This document shows, piece after piece, positions 1 to 9,342 of a stretch of 64,000 nucleotides of DNA. Origin of the DNA: Limisphaera sp049537155 (GTDB taxonomy: Bacteria > Verrucomicrobiota > Verrucomicrobiia > Limisphaerales > Limisphaeraceae); NCBI RefSeq assembly GCF_049537155.1, contig NZ_JBMVQZ010000002.1, positions 186,001-250,000 of the forward strand, read 5' to 3'. The position numbers and the translations under genes were made by a program. The notes below the pieces were generated by a model. It searched no databases. It saw nothing but the letters and a program-made list of their open reading frames with translations, and was not told the origin of the DNA. The stretch's first letter is position 1; every line of letters starts with the position of its first letter.

Positions 1-374
1 TCGGGCAGGGGCAGCCGCATCAGCTCTTCCCATGTGAAAAAGGCGAAGCGGCCCTCTTCGTGCGGTGGAGGCAGGGCGCGCAAACGCGGTTTGACTTCGA
101 ACAGGAACATCAACCAGTGGGCTTGTCCCTGGTAACCGTGTTCGCTCACCAGCCCGGTCAGGTGCAGGTCCGCCGGGGTGAGCCGCAGTCCCAGTTCCTC
201 CCAAGCCTCGCGGCAGGCGCATGCGTAGGGCGATTCGCCGATCTCGGTGCGCAATTTGCCTCCGCAGGGACTCCACAGACCACGATTCGGTTCGCGGGTC
301 CGCTCCATCAGCAGCAGTTCGTCCTGCTCGTTGAAGCAGTAGAGCAGGGTCGAAATCCGGTACGGCATCGCCAT
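1..374 (-). CDS. NUDIX hydrolase (3' end outside window)
   Basis: Nudix-superfamily hydrolase, probably acting on an (oxidised) nucleoside triphosphate or related substrate. The minus-strand frame starts with ATG at 374 (a second in-frame ATG lies at 368) and is open to the window edge, so about 124 residues are visible and the C-terminus is missing. The Nudix helix lies around residues 38-63, with GGK at its start and REAWEELGL at its end; the loop between GG and the first Glu is two residues longer than in the textbook box. The start of the protein (PYRISTLLYCFN) is a typical first strand of this fold. It is transcribed divergently from the glycosidase-glycosyltransferase gene at 655. The family is sure; the substrate cannot be told from sequence. 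Confidence 0.85.
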   Translation of the reverse strand, partial: MAMPYRISTLLYCFNEQDELLLMERTREPNRGLWSPCGGKLRTEIGESPYACACREAWEELGLRLTPADLHLTGLVSEHGYQGQAHWLMFLFEVKPRLRALPPPHEEGRFAFFTWEELMRLPLP

Positions 375-654
375 GCCCCATCAACTGGCCCGAACGCGTT
401 CACCGGGGTCAATGCAAAAACGGTTTCCGGTCCCGCGCGCCCGCTGTTTCAACGGTTCCCAAGCTGCTCCGGGTCACCGTGGCGTGTCGCGGGAGTGGTT
501 CAGGGCGGCATGCCCGTTTGCGGCCCGGCCGGTGGCACTCGACCACGGGGACATGACCGGCGTGCGGTTGCGTCCGTCGTTGCCCTCCGGCGGGCGGGCC
601 TGTTATTCCGGACCTGTTGACGAACTGCCGAACGGTTTGCGTCCAAAGAGGGAC

Positions 655-3330
655 ATGAACAACGCCGAGGTCAGGGCAGCGCGGATCCGGCCGGATGGCA
701 AATCCTTCCGGAAGGGGCGCGAGAAGTTCTTCGTCCGCGGGATCACCTACGGCCCGTTGGCCCCGGACGGGGAGGGCCGGCCGTTTGCACCGCCGGAAGT
801 GACCGCGCGGGATCTGGACCTCATGGTCGCTCTCGGTGCCAACGTGGTGCGGTTGTACACGCCGCCGGCGCCGTGGTTGCCCGACCTGGCTGCGGAGCGC
901 GGACTGGTCCTTTGGGTGGACCTGCCCTGGCCGCATCATCTTTGCTTCGAGACCGCGGCGGAGCGGGCGGAGATCCGCCGGTACGTGTGCGAGACCGTGC
1001 GCGGTCTTGCCGGGCACCCGGCCATCTTTGCCTGGAACATCGCGAACGAGATCCCCCCCGACGTGGTCCGCTGGATCGGACCCGGAACCGTGCGGCGGTT
1101 TCTGGAGGAACTGGTCGAGGCGGTGAAAGAGGTGGACCCGGAGGCGCTTTGCAGTTACGCCAATTTCCCGCCCACGGAATATCTCCAGCCGCGCAACCTC
1201 GATTTCGTCGCGTTCAACGTGTACCTGCACGATCGGCGCGCGTTTCGCAATTACCTGGCCCGGCTCCAGATCCTGGCCGACGATCGCCCGCTGGTGCTGG
1301 CCGAATGCGGCGTGGACAGCCTGCGCGAGGGACTCGAGCGCCAGGCCGAGTTGCTCGAATGGCAGATCGAGGAGGCCTTCCGGGCCGGTCTGGCCGGGAT
1401 CACCATCTTCAGCTTTACCGACGACTGGCATCGCGGCGGCGCGCCCGTGCTCGACTGGGCCATGGGCCTGACCACCCGCGATCGCCAGCCGAAGCCCGCC
1501 TGGCACGTTGTGCAGCGCCAGTTTCGTCGCGCCCCCGCTTTCCCGCTGCCGCGCACGCCGAGGGTCTCCGTGGTGGTGGCATCTTACAACGGCGCGCACA
1601 CCCTTGCCGATTGTCTCGCCTCGCTCGAACGCCTCCGCTATCCCGAGTACGAAATCCTCCTCGTGGATGACGGGTCCACCGACCACACGGCCGAAATCGC
1701 GGCGCGGTTTCCTTCCGTGCGCCTGCTGCGGCACGAGAGGAACCTCGGTCTCTCGGCCGCCCGCAACACCGGGATCGCCGCCGCCACCGGGGAAATCGTC
1801 GCCTTCACCGACGCGGACTGCCGGGCCGACGAAGACTGGCTCCATCACCTGGTGGGTGCCTTGCTGGAGAGCGACGCGGTGGGCGTGGGTGGACCCAATT
1901 TCCTGCCGCCGGAGGATTCCCCGCTGGCGGCCGCCGTGATGGCTTCTCCGGGTGGACCGGCGGCCGTGCTGCTGACGGATCGGCTGGCGGAGCACATCCC
2001 GGGCTGCAACATGGCCTTCTACAAGTGGGCTCTGGAGGCCGTGGGCGGATTCGATCCGGTGTTCCGTCGGGCTGGCGACGACGTGGACATCTGCTGGCGC
2101 CTCCTGCAGGCCGGTCATTCACTGGTGTATGCCCCGGCGGCGGTGGTCTGGCACTATCGCCGTTCCACCGTCCCGGCGTATCTCAGGCAGCAGTCCGGCT
2201 ACGGCGAGGCGGAGGCCCTGCTGCTGCGCAAACACCCGGAACAGTTCAATCTCTGGGGGGGCAGTCGCTGGCGCGGCCGGATCTACGGGACCTCCTTTCC
2301 CGATCTGCACCTGGGCCGGCCGATCATTTACCACGGCCCGTTTGGCACCGGGTGGTTTCAAACCCTCTACTCGCCGCCTCCGGCCGGCTGGCTCCTGCTC
2401 ACCACCGCCCTTGAGTTTCACCTGTTTGTGACGCTGCCGCTGATTCTGCTGGGCGTTGCCCATCCATGGCTGCGCGTGCCGGCCCTGGCCGCCGTCCTCT
2501 CGAGCATCGGTACGTGTGCGCTCGCGGCGGCGCGCGCGCCCCTCCCGCGGGGGAAACGCCGCTGGTGGTCGCGTCCGTTGATTGCCCTGCTGTATTTTCT
2601 CCAGCCCATCGCGCGCGGTTGGGCGCGTTATCGTGAGCGGCTGGCGATCCGGCGGCGCACCGGCCTTCCAGCGGATTCTTTGGAAGCCGTCGCGTTGCGG
2701 CGCAGCCGGGTGCGGCTGGACCGCGTCGACTTGTGGAGCGAACGGCCGGTCGAACGTCTTGCCTTGCTTCAGTCCCTGATGGCCTGGCTCGAAGGCCGGG
2801 GTTGGCCCCTGCGCCCGGACACCGGTTGGTGCCCGTTCGACTTCGAGGTGGCCGAGCCGCCCTGGGTCCTCGTGCGCGTGGTGTCTGCGCTCGAGGCTCA
2901 TCCGGGTGGGAAACGCCGGCTCCGCCTCCGATTGCGGGCGGCCCCGAGCCTCGGCATGTGGTGGGGCACGGCCTTTGCGGGGTTGCTGGGTCTGGCAGGG
3001 ATCGGGTTGGTGAAACCCTCGTTGTACGCAGCGGCGGCCACCGTGGCGGCCGTGCTCGCAATTGCGGGCTGGTGGTTCCACATCCAGGCCCGGCGCGCCT
3101 GCAGTCGGCTGGCCGTTGCGTTGGACGAGTTTGCCCGGACGCACGAGCTCATCCGCCTTCCCTGGATCCAAACGCCGGCAAAACCGCGCGGGTCGTTTAC
3201 CTTTCCTGCCCGGTGGCGAAGGACTGCGGAACGGCGGGCGGCCCGGACCGAATCTCCGTTCGCCCTGCCGGAGCCGCCGGCAAAACCCTCGGTGCCGGAT
3301 GCGCCTTCAACCACACGGGAACTGTCATGA
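655..3330 (+). CDS. Glycoside hydrolase (clan A-like) fused to family 2 glycosyltransferase, membrane-anchored
   Basis: A two-enzyme fusion of 891 residues. Residues about 20-290 form a TIM-barrel glycosidase of the GH2/GH5 type with the general acid at N131-E132 (WNIANE) and a likely nucleophile E217 (LAECG). From about residue 303 a GT-A domain of family 2 begins (VSVVVASYNG), with DDG at 338-340, the metal-binding DAD at 386-388 and the acceptor-side motif AGDDVDICWRL. Hydrophobic segments after the GT2 domain and near the C-terminus predict membrane anchoring. The open frame extends upstream to 373, but that part overlaps the divergent Nudix gene and looks non-coding; ATG 655 has an AAGAGGG-type ribosome site. 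I infer a role in making or trimming a surface polysaccharide. The fusion itself is directly visible; sugar specificity is unknown. Confidence 0.85.
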   Translation: MNNAEVRAARIRPDGKSFRKGREKFFVRGITYGPLAPDGEGRPFAPPEVTARDLDLMVALGANVVRLYTPPAPWLPDLAAERGLVLWVDLPWPHHLCFETAAERAEIRRYVCETVRGLAGHPAIFAWNIANEIPPDVVRWIGPGTVRRFLEELVEAVKEVDPEALCSYANFPPTEYLQPRNLDFVAFNVYLHDRRAFRNYLARLQILADDRPLVLAECGVDSLREGLERQAELLEWQIEEAFRAGLAGITIFSFTDDWHRGGAPVLDWAMGLTTRDRQPKPAWHVVQRQFRRAPAFPLPRTPRVSVVVASYNGAHTLADCLASLERLRYPEYEILLVDDGSTDHTAEIAARFPSVRLLRHERNLGLSAARNTGIAAATGEIVAFTDADCRADEDWLHHLVGALLESDAVGVGGPNFLPPEDSPLAAAVMASPGGPAAVLLTDRLAEHIPGCNMAFYKWALEAVGGFDPVFRRAGDDVDICWRLLQAGHSLVYAPAAVVWHYRRSTVPAYLRQQSGYGEAEALLLRKHPEQFNLWGGSRWRGRIYGTSFPDLHLGRPIIYHGPFGTGWFQTLYSPPPAGWLLLTTALEFHLFVTLPLILLGVAHPWLRVPALAAVLSSIGTCALAAARAPLPRGKRRWWSRPLIALLYFLQPIARGWARYRERLAIRRRTGLPADSLEAVALRRSRVRLDRVDLWSERPVERLALLQSLMAWLEGRGWPLRPDTGWCPFDFEVAEPPWVLVRVVSALEAHPGGKRRLRLRLRAAPSLGMWWGTAFAGLLGLAGIGLVKPSLYAAAATVAAVLAIAGWWFHIQARRACSRLAVALDEFARTHELIRLPWIQTPAKPRGSFTFPARWRRTAERRAARTESPFALPEPPAKPSVPDAPSTTRELS

Positions 3331-3506
3331 GACGACCACGAACCCATCACCGGACCTTCTCCGGCTTGCCCGCGGCGGGCTCCGCCGGCAAATGGATTCG
3401 GCGCCCCGCCGCCATGCAGGAGCGCGCCGTTGCCACGTTCGAACCGCGTGAACAGTCGCGCGTGGCGAGCTTTTTTGGTGACTTTTCCGTCTCTGCCTCT
3501 AGTCTG

Positions 3507-5738
3507 ATGCGGGTTATGTGTGATCGGATCGGCCTCTTCCGTTCGGACAACCGGCGCGTGAATGTTTCGGGCTCCTCGGTCTTCCTTGCGCACCTCCTTG
3601 TCCTGTTTGCCTTCCAGGCGGACCGAATCGGCGCGGTGGACATGCGCGCGGCCGAACATCCGTGGGTGTACGAAACGCCGGTCGAATTCCTGGCCTCCGG
3701 TGACTTCGACGGAGACGGGCGGACCGACCTGGTGATCGTGGACAAGTCCAGCGGCAAATGCCGGTTTGCCTACCAGCTTGAGCCGGGCCGGTACACCTGG
3801 GCCGAGGACAACCGGCCCAGCGGCGTCCGCGGCGTCACCGGCGTCACGGTGGGCCGCCTTACCCACACCAACCACGATGCCCTGGCCATCACCTCAGCCG
3901 ACGCCAATTTGCTGGCCATCCTGGAATCGCCCTCCCCGCAAATGGGTACCCAACCCAGGGAGCTCGTGCTCGATGTCATGGGCCCCAGCGCCGTCCTGGC
4001 CATGGACGTCGGCGGCCCGGACAACACTCCGCTGGCCGACCTCCTCGTGGTCAGCATCTACAACAGTCCGGACCCTAACCTGCTCAGCATCGTGCGCAAT
4101 ACCGGGACCGAATGGAAACCTCTGACCCCAATCACCCTCGAACAGCCCGCCTCCCGGCCGAACCGTATCGCCCTGGGCCCCGACCTGCCCGAAGTGGCCA
4201 TCGGCATGGTCGGCGACCCGCCCAATGAACTGGTCCTGGGCCGGTTCGATTCCGGTCAACCGGAGCAGCTCGGCAATCTGCCCGGCCTGCCGGCCCGCTC
4301 GGGCTATCTCCTGGCACGGTTGCATGACCGGCCCCTGCCGGACCTCCTGCTCTTCCAGCCGGGCCAGCCCGGGCTCTCCCTGCGTCCCATCACCCATGCC
4401 GACCGTCATGCCGTGCAGTTCGGCCCCGAAACACGCCTGGAATGGGCGCGTCCCGTGGACCAGGTCTTTGCCCTGCCCGGGCCGGCTCCGCAAAGACTGC
4501 TCATCCTTTCGGACGCCGGCCAACATGCCGCCCTGGTGAAACTCGAGGGCGTAAACACGCTCGGGATCATCAAGGAACTGACCCCCGGCACCGAACGGTT
4601 CAGCGGAGCACTGGCGGTGCCCGAGGGCGTGTTCCTGCTGTTGGCGCCCACCAACGACAAACCGAGCTGGCGCTACCGCTTCTGCACCCCCGCCGGCGAA
4701 ACCGAGGGCCAACCGGTCGGTCTGTTGCCCTCGCTGGCCGACAGCGACGTCAACACCATCCCCGCCATCTACCAGGCCATCATGAGCAACCTCGACGTCC
4801 GGACCGAGGCGGAGATGAAGCCCTACACCAACACCATCCCCGGTACACAGGTCCGCTACGTCATGATCCCCGTTCCCGGCGGAGAGTTCATCATGGGCAG
4901 TCGTGACGACGATCCCATGGGCCGGCCGGATGAACGCCCCCCGCACAAGGTCAGGGTCGATCCCTTCTGGATCGGCATGTTCGAGGTCACTTGGAACGAG
5001 TTCGAACTGTTCATGTATCCCGAGGACGAACAACGCCTGAGGCAGGAGCTGGGCCTGCAAAACCCCACCGATCCCCTCGCCGATGCGGTGGCCCGGCCCT
5101 CCAAGCCCTACACCGAAATGAGCTTCGGCATGGGCAAGGACGGTTACCCCGCCATCAGCATGACCCATCACGCCGCCAACAAGTACTGCCAGTGGCTCAG
5201 CGCCAAGACCGGCCATTTCTATCGCCTTCCCACCGAGGCCGAATGGGAGTACGCCTGCCGCGCCGGCACCACCACCCAATGGTCCTTCGGCGAGGATCCC
5301 GAGCTGCTCGACCAGTACGCCTGGTACGAGGACAACAGCGACTTCCGCTACCACAAGGTCGGCACGAAGAAACCGAACCCCTGGGGCATTTACGACATGC
5401 ACGGCAACGTGGCCGAGTGGTGCCTCGACCAGTACGAACCCTACGAAAAACTCCTGGCCCCCGGCACCGAGGTGCTCGTCAACCCGTGGAACCGCGCCAC
5501 CCGGCCCTACCCGCACGTGACCCGCGGCGGATCCTACGACGACCCGCCCTGGCGCCTGCGCAGCGCCGCCAGGCGCCCCTCCGATCCCTCCTGGAAAATG
5601 CGCGATCCCCAGCTGCCCAAATCCATCTGGTGGCTCACCGACGCGCCCTTCGTGGGCTTTCGCATTGTCCGGCCGCTCAAAGTGCCGCCGCCGGAGGAGA
5701 TGAAGAAATACTGGATCAGCGGGACCGAACGCGATTGA
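3507..5738 (+). CDS. FG-GAP/VCBS-like repeat protein with C-terminal sulfatase-modifying-factor (FGE-fold) domain
   Basis: Exported protein of about 743 residues. A hydrophobic segment (VFLAHLLVLFAF) near the N-terminus looks like a signal peptide. It is followed by an FG-GAP/VCBS-like repeat region (DFDGDGRTDLVIVD) that probably forms a beta-propeller. From about residue 448 a formylglycine-generating-enzyme-fold domain follows, with VPGGEFIMGS, RLPTEAEWEYACRAG, DMHGNVAEW and the end motif VGFRIVRP. The segment where true FGEs carry their catalytic cysteine pair reads RGGSYDDPPWRLRSAARR and has no Cys, so sulfatase activation is unlikely; binding or another FGE-fold role is more plausible. 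The frame is open back to ATG 3327, which overlaps the previous stop as ATGA, but residues from that stretch look non-coding, so I prefer 3507 (or 3516). Confidence 0.8.
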   Translation: MRVMCDRIGLFRSDNRRVNVSGSSVFLAHLLVLFAFQADRIGAVDMRAAEHPWVYETPVEFLASGDFDGDGRTDLVIVDKSSGKCRFAYQLEPGRYTWAEDNRPSGVRGVTGVTVGRLTHTNHDALAITSADANLLAILESPSPQMGTQPRELVLDVMGPSAVLAMDVGGPDNTPLADLLVVSIYNSPDPNLLSIVRNTGTEWKPLTPITLEQPASRPNRIALGPDLPEVAIGMVGDPPNELVLGRFDSGQPEQLGNLPGLPARSGYLLARLHDRPLPDLLLFQPGQPGLSLRPITHADRHAVQFGPETRLEWARPVDQVFALPGPAPQRLLILSDAGQHAALVKLEGVNTLGIIKELTPGTERFSGALAVPEGVFLLLAPTNDKPSWRYRFCTPAGETEGQPVGLLPSLADSDVNTIPAIYQAIMSNLDVRTEAEMKPYTNTIPGTQVRYVMIPVPGGEFIMGSRDDDPMGRPDERPPHKVRVDPFWIGMFEVTWNEFELFMYPEDEQRLRQELGLQNPTDPLADAVARPSKPYTEMSFGMGKDGYPAISMTHHAANKYCQWLSAKTGHFYRLPTEAEWEYACRAGTTTQWSFGEDPELLDQYAWYEDNSDFRYHKVGTKKPNPWGIYDMHGNVAEWCLDQYEPYEKLLAPGTEVLVNPWNRATRPYPHVTRGGSYDDPPWRLRSAARRPSDPSWKMRDPQLPKSIWWLTDAPFVGFRIVRPLKVPPPEEMKKYWISGTERD

Positions 5739-5823
5739 CCCTCCTCTGCATGAAGGCTTGTCACCTCCGTATCGTCCATTGCATCAAAAACGCCCGCAGG
5801 GCACACAACCGGAATCGAGCACT

Positions 5824-7155
5824 ATGAACGAACAACGTTCGCAACCCAACCACCCGGCCCTCACCCGCCGGGATTTCCTCAAACACACATCCCTGGCCGC
5901 TGCCACGGCCGCAGCTGCGGTCTCCTTCCCTCATGTGCTGCGCGCCCAGGCCAAGCCGACCCTCAACGCCGTCATCATCGGCATCGGCGGACGCGGCGGC
6001 GGCGCCGGTGGCGACTTCCTCGAGGCCGCCAAAATCGCGGGCGTCGAGGCCCGCATCGTAGCCGTGGCCGACCTGTTCCCCGAGCAGGCCCGGCGCGGAA
6101 ATGAACACTTCGGCGTGCCCATGGAAAAATGCTTCAGCGGGTTCGACGCCTACATCAAGGCGCTTGAACAACCCGGCGTCAACTACGCCATCCTGGCCGC
6201 GCCACCCGGGTTCCGGCCCACCCACTTCAAGGCCTGCATCGAGCGCGGTGTCCACGTGTTCATGGAAAAACCCGTTGCCGTGGACGGCCCCGGCTGCCGG
6301 CTCATGTACGCCGCCGGTGAAGAGGCCGCGCGCAAGGGCCTCAAGGTCGCGGCCGGCACCCAGCGCCGCCACGACGCGGCATACAACGAAACCATCAAAC
6401 GCATCTGGGACGGCGTCATCGGCGACGTCACCGCCCTGCGCGCCTACTGGGTCAACGGCGGGCCCATCTGGCACCGCGGCGATCACGGCGAGACGGACAT
6501 CGAACGCCAGATTCGCAACTGGTACCACTACATCTGGCTCTGTGGCGACCACATTGTCGAGCAGCACGTCCACAACATCGACGTCTGCAACTGGATCATG
6601 AAGGACCACCCCGTCCGTGCCTGGGGTATGGGCGCGCGCCAGCAGCTGGGCGACAAGTCCGGTGAAATCTGGGACAACTTCGCCGTCGAGTTCGAGTACG
6701 GCAACGGCGTGCGGATGCACAGTTACTGCGGCCAGATCAAACGTTCCTGGAGCTCCGTCAGCGAGGCCGTCGTCGGTACCAAAGGAACCGCCAACCCGGC
6801 CGGCTCCATCCAGGTCAACGGCGACCGCCGCGTCCGCATCCGGCCCGAAAACGCCCGCAACCCCTACGTGCAGGAACACGTGGACCTCATCCAGGCCATC
6901 ATCAACGACACCGAGCTGAACGAAACCAAAAACGTCACCGACAGCACGCTGACGGCCATCATGGGACGCGAAGCCGCCTACAGCGGCGGACTCGTCCAGT
7001 GGGACGACATCCTCAAGTCCGAATTCAAATACGGTCCCGACCTCATGTACGAGGATTCGTCCAAGATGACCTTCGGCCCGTGGCGGACTCTCAAGCCGCC
7101 CATGCCGGGCATCCACGACATCTTCAAGAAGCCGCCCTCGGTCCCGACCGTCTGA
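5824..7155 (+). CDS. Tat-exported Gfo/Idh/MocA family oxidoreductase
   Basis: NAD(P)-dependent sugar or cyclitol oxidoreductase of 443 residues. The N-terminus carries a twin-arginine signal (R15-R16 in TRRDFLKHTSLAAA) followed by an alanine-rich core, so it is exported folded with its cofactor. The Rossmann domain begins at NAVIIGIGGRGG; the family hallmark EKP occurs as VFMEKPVAV at about residues 144-152, and a His-rich substrate-site segment (HIVEQHVHNIDVCNW) follows. Such secreted Gfo/Idh/MocA proteins are numerous in Verrucomicrobiota and Planctomycetota. ATG 5824 puts the Tat motif at the usual distance from the start. A strong hairpin terminator follows at 7186. The substrate is not determinable from sequence. 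Confidence 0.92.
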   Translation: MNEQRSQPNHPALTRRDFLKHTSLAAATAAAAVSFPHVLRAQAKPTLNAVIIGIGGRGGGAGGDFLEAAKIAGVEARIVAVADLFPEQARRGNEHFGVPMEKCFSGFDAYIKALEQPGVNYAILAAPPGFRPTHFKACIERGVHVFMEKPVAVDGPGCRLMYAAGEEAARKGLKVAAGTQRRHDAAYNETIKRIWDGVIGDVTALRAYWVNGGPIWHRGDHGETDIERQIRNWYHYIWLCGDHIVEQHVHNIDVCNWIMKDHPVRAWGMGARQQLGDKSGEIWDNFAVEFEYGNGVRMHSYCGQIKRSWSSVSEAVVGTKGTANPAGSIQVNGDRRVRIRPENARNPYVQEHVDLIQAIINDTELNETKNVTDSTLTAIMGREAAYSGGLVQWDDILKSEFKYGPDLMYEDSSKMTFGPWRTLKPPMPGIHDIFKKPPSVPTV

Positions 7156-7185
7156 CGGCGGTCACGTCGGGCTCTTCGCTTCCCA

Positions 7186-7220
7186 CGGCCCGCTCCTCCT
7201 GGGGGCGGGCCGCTCCTTTT
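7186..7220 (+). terminator. Intrinsic terminator of the Gfo/Idh/MocA gene
   Basis: An 8-bp perfect stem, CGGCCCGC (7186-7193) with GCGGGCCG (7205-7212), has an 11-nt loop and is followed by CTCCTTTT. It lies 30 nt past the stop codon. Confidence 0.75.
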
Positions 7221-7809
7221 CTGCCGGTAATCCCTTCCTCCCTGCCCCCTCACCGCCACCTGTCCCAAACCGGGACACGGCCGCACCGCCCTGCAACGCC
7301 CGATAACAGGGTGGATGCCTCCGATACCCACCCCCAAACCCCTGCCCAACCAAGCGAAAAGACCTGTTTTGCTCCCTCCAAGCCTGCTGGCACGTGACGT
7401 GCTCTTCCTTTGAACCGTGAAAACGACATTGCAGCACAGCGAACCGGTTGCGATGTCCCACGCCGTCCCGGGTATTCCGAGCCCGGGACACAAGTCCCTC
7501 CATCTAAATCCCTCTGCGTGAGGGCATTGCCCTCCCGCGCGCTTCTGAACTTGGGTTTGGTTGCTGGCGGCCGGCGCAAGCCGGCCGCCGGTAATTTTGG
7601 GCCGGTGCATCGGCCGCCATCCCGGAGGGTCCGACCTGTACCGGTTTGCCCAACCCGGCAAAGTTTGACCCCATCCACAGGTTCAAGATTAACCACCCGA
7701 CCCTGCCGGGTCGCCCGCCTCCGGCCTGACCAGTCGTGGGCCGTCCAAGTAGCCGGACACCCTGCAAAAAAGACGTGAATTGCCGCCGCCGCACCGCTAT
7801 GACGTCGGC
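7221..7809. other. 589-nt non-coding stretch upstream of xylB
   Basis: No convincing coding sequence on either strand. It holds a very stable GCAA-capped hairpin (7563-7592) and a small inverted repeat CGACCC-TGCC-GGGTCG (7698-7713). It probably contains the xylB promoter, but no clear -35/-10 pair can be named. Confidence 0.5.
7563..7592. other. GNRA-tetraloop hairpin
   Basis: Perfect 10-bp stem GGCGGCCGGC (7566-7575) / GCCGGCCGCC (7580-7589) closed by a GCAA tetraloop. It is extendable by G-U, C-G and G-U pairs to 7563/7592, and followed by TAATTTT. It may be a terminator or a structured leader element of xylB. Confidence 0.55.
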
Positions 7810-9342
7810 ATGCGCGCACTTCTCATCGGCATCGACAGTGGTACCCAATCGACCAAGGCCCTTGTCGTGGACGCCCGCAACGGGCGCGTGCTCGGTGCGG
7901 CCGCCCAAGCCTACGACCTGATCCCCAACCTGCCCCCCGGCGCCAAGGAACAGCATCCCCACACCTGGCGGGATGCCACCATCAAGGCTGTTCGCGCCGC
8001 TCTGCGGGCCGCCAAGGCCCGGCCTGCCGAGGTCGTGGCCATCGGCGTCTCCGGTCAACAACACGGTTTCGTTCCGCTCGACAAGGACGGCGAGGTCATC
8101 CGGCCGGCCAAGCTTTGGTGCGACACCTCCACCGCCGCCGAATGCGAGGAAATCATGGCCGCCCTTGGCGGGTTCAAGGCCACCCTCAAACTCCAGGGCA
8201 TCGCCGTCCTGCCCGGATTCACCGCCTCCAAGATCCTCTGGCTCAAAAAACACGAACCGGAAAACTACGCCCGGCTGGCCACCGTTCTCCTGCCGCACGA
8301 TTATCTCAACTTCTGGCTCACCGGCGAACGGGTCATGGAATACGGCGACGCCAGCGGCACCGCCCTCATGGACATCCGCAAACGCCGCTGGTGCGAGGCC
8401 ACCATCCGCGCCATTGACCCGGACCTCCTCGGCAAACTCCCGCCCCTGATCCCCAGTGATCAACCCGCGGGGCGGCTCCGGCCCGAGGCAGCCCGGCAGT
8501 TGGGTCTTGAGCCCGGCGTGCTCGTCAGCGCCGGCGGCGGCGACAACATGATGGGCGCCATCGGCACCGGCAACACCCGGCCGGGCATCGTCACCGCCAG
8601 CTTCGGCACCAGCGGCACCATCTACGCCTGTTCTGAAAGACCGGTCGTGGACCCCTCCGGCGAAATCGCCGCCTTCTGCGATTCCACCAATCGCTGGCTG
8701 CCCCTGCTCTGCACGATGAACGTGACCGTGGCCACCGAGATGATGCGCCAGGACTTCGGCTACACCCACACGCAGTTTGAGAAAAAGGCCGCCCGGGTTC
8801 CGCCGGGCTCCCATGGTCTGTTGCTGCTGCCCTACCTGGAGGGCGAACGCACCCCCAACGTCCCCGACGGCACCGGCGTCATGATCGGGATCAACCCCCG
8901 CACCTTCAGCGCCAGCCACTACTGCCGCGCCGCCATGGAAGGCGTTACCCTGGGCATGAACTACGGCCTCCAACGACTCATCCGCCTCGGCGTGCGCGCC
9001 GACCAGATCCGCGCCACCGGCGGCGGGTCCAAATCCCGGCTCTGGCGCCAGATCATGGCCGACGTCTTCAACGCCGAGGTCGTCACGTTGAAGGTCAGCG
9101 AGGGCGCGGCCTATGGCGCGGCCCTGCAGGCCCTTTGGTGCTGGCGTCTGCAAAAGGGGGAGAAAGTGGCGATCCACGAGATCACCGATGCCTTCGTGAA
9201 ACTCAACCCGGCAGAAAGCGCCCGGCCCCGGCCCGAAGCCGTGGCGGTCTATCGCGAGCTTCAGGCCCTGCAGGACGAACTGTCGCGCCGCCTGCGACCG
9301 CTCTTCCCGCTGCACCGCCAATTCGTCCTCCGGCACGGGTGA
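7810..9342 (+). CDS. xylB: Xylulokinase (FGGY family)
   Basis: ATP-dependent phosphorylation of D-xylulose to xylulose 5-phosphate, feeding the pentose phosphate pathway (a transketolase gene lies at 47516). The 510-residue length is usual for XylB. It opens with LLIGIDSGTQSTKALVVD, the FGGY phosphate-binding loop. It contains GVSGQQHGFVPLD and the catalytic Asp at residue 245 in GGGDNMMGAIGTGN, typical of xylulokinases. Late in the protein RATGGGSKSRLWRQIMADV is the second FGGY signature. A TTG at 7780 would add ten residues, but ATG 7810 places the fold start correctly. Another pentulokinase specificity is possible, but the GGGDN motif favours xylulose. Confidence 0.9.
   Translation: MRALLIGIDSGTQSTKALVVDARNGRVLGAAAQAYDLIPNLPPGAKEQHPHTWRDATIKAVRAALRAAKARPAEVVAIGVSGQQHGFVPLDKDGEVIRPAKLWCDTSTAAECEEIMAALGGFKATLKLQGIAVLPGFTASKILWLKKHEPENYARLATVLLPHDYLNFWLTGERVMEYGDASGTALMDIRKRRWCEATIRAIDPDLLGKLPPLIPSDQPAGRLRPEAARQLGLEPGVLVSAGGGDNMMGAIGTGNTRPGIVTASFGTSGTIYACSERPVVDPSGEIAAFCDSTNRWLPLLCTMNVTVATEMMRQDFGYTHTQFEKKAARVPPGSHGLLLLPYLEGERTPNVPDGTGVMIGINPRTFSASHYCRAAMEGVTLGMNYGLQRLIRLGVRADQIRATGGGSKSRLWRQIMADVFNAEVVTLKVSEGAAYGAALQALWCWRLQKGEKVAIHEITDAFVKLNPAESARPRPEAVAVYRELQALQDELSRRLRPLFPLHRQFVLRHG

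Noticed and set aside
2733..3506. N-terminal extension of the FG-GAP/FGE protein back to 2733 or 3327
   Set aside because: The extension overlaps the preceding gene or reads as non-coding sequence, and places the signal-peptide-like segment far from the N-terminus.
7673..7679. ATCCACA resembling part of a DnaA box
   Set aside because: Only seven of nine bases match and it is a lone copy with no cluster or dnaA/dnaN gene nearby.
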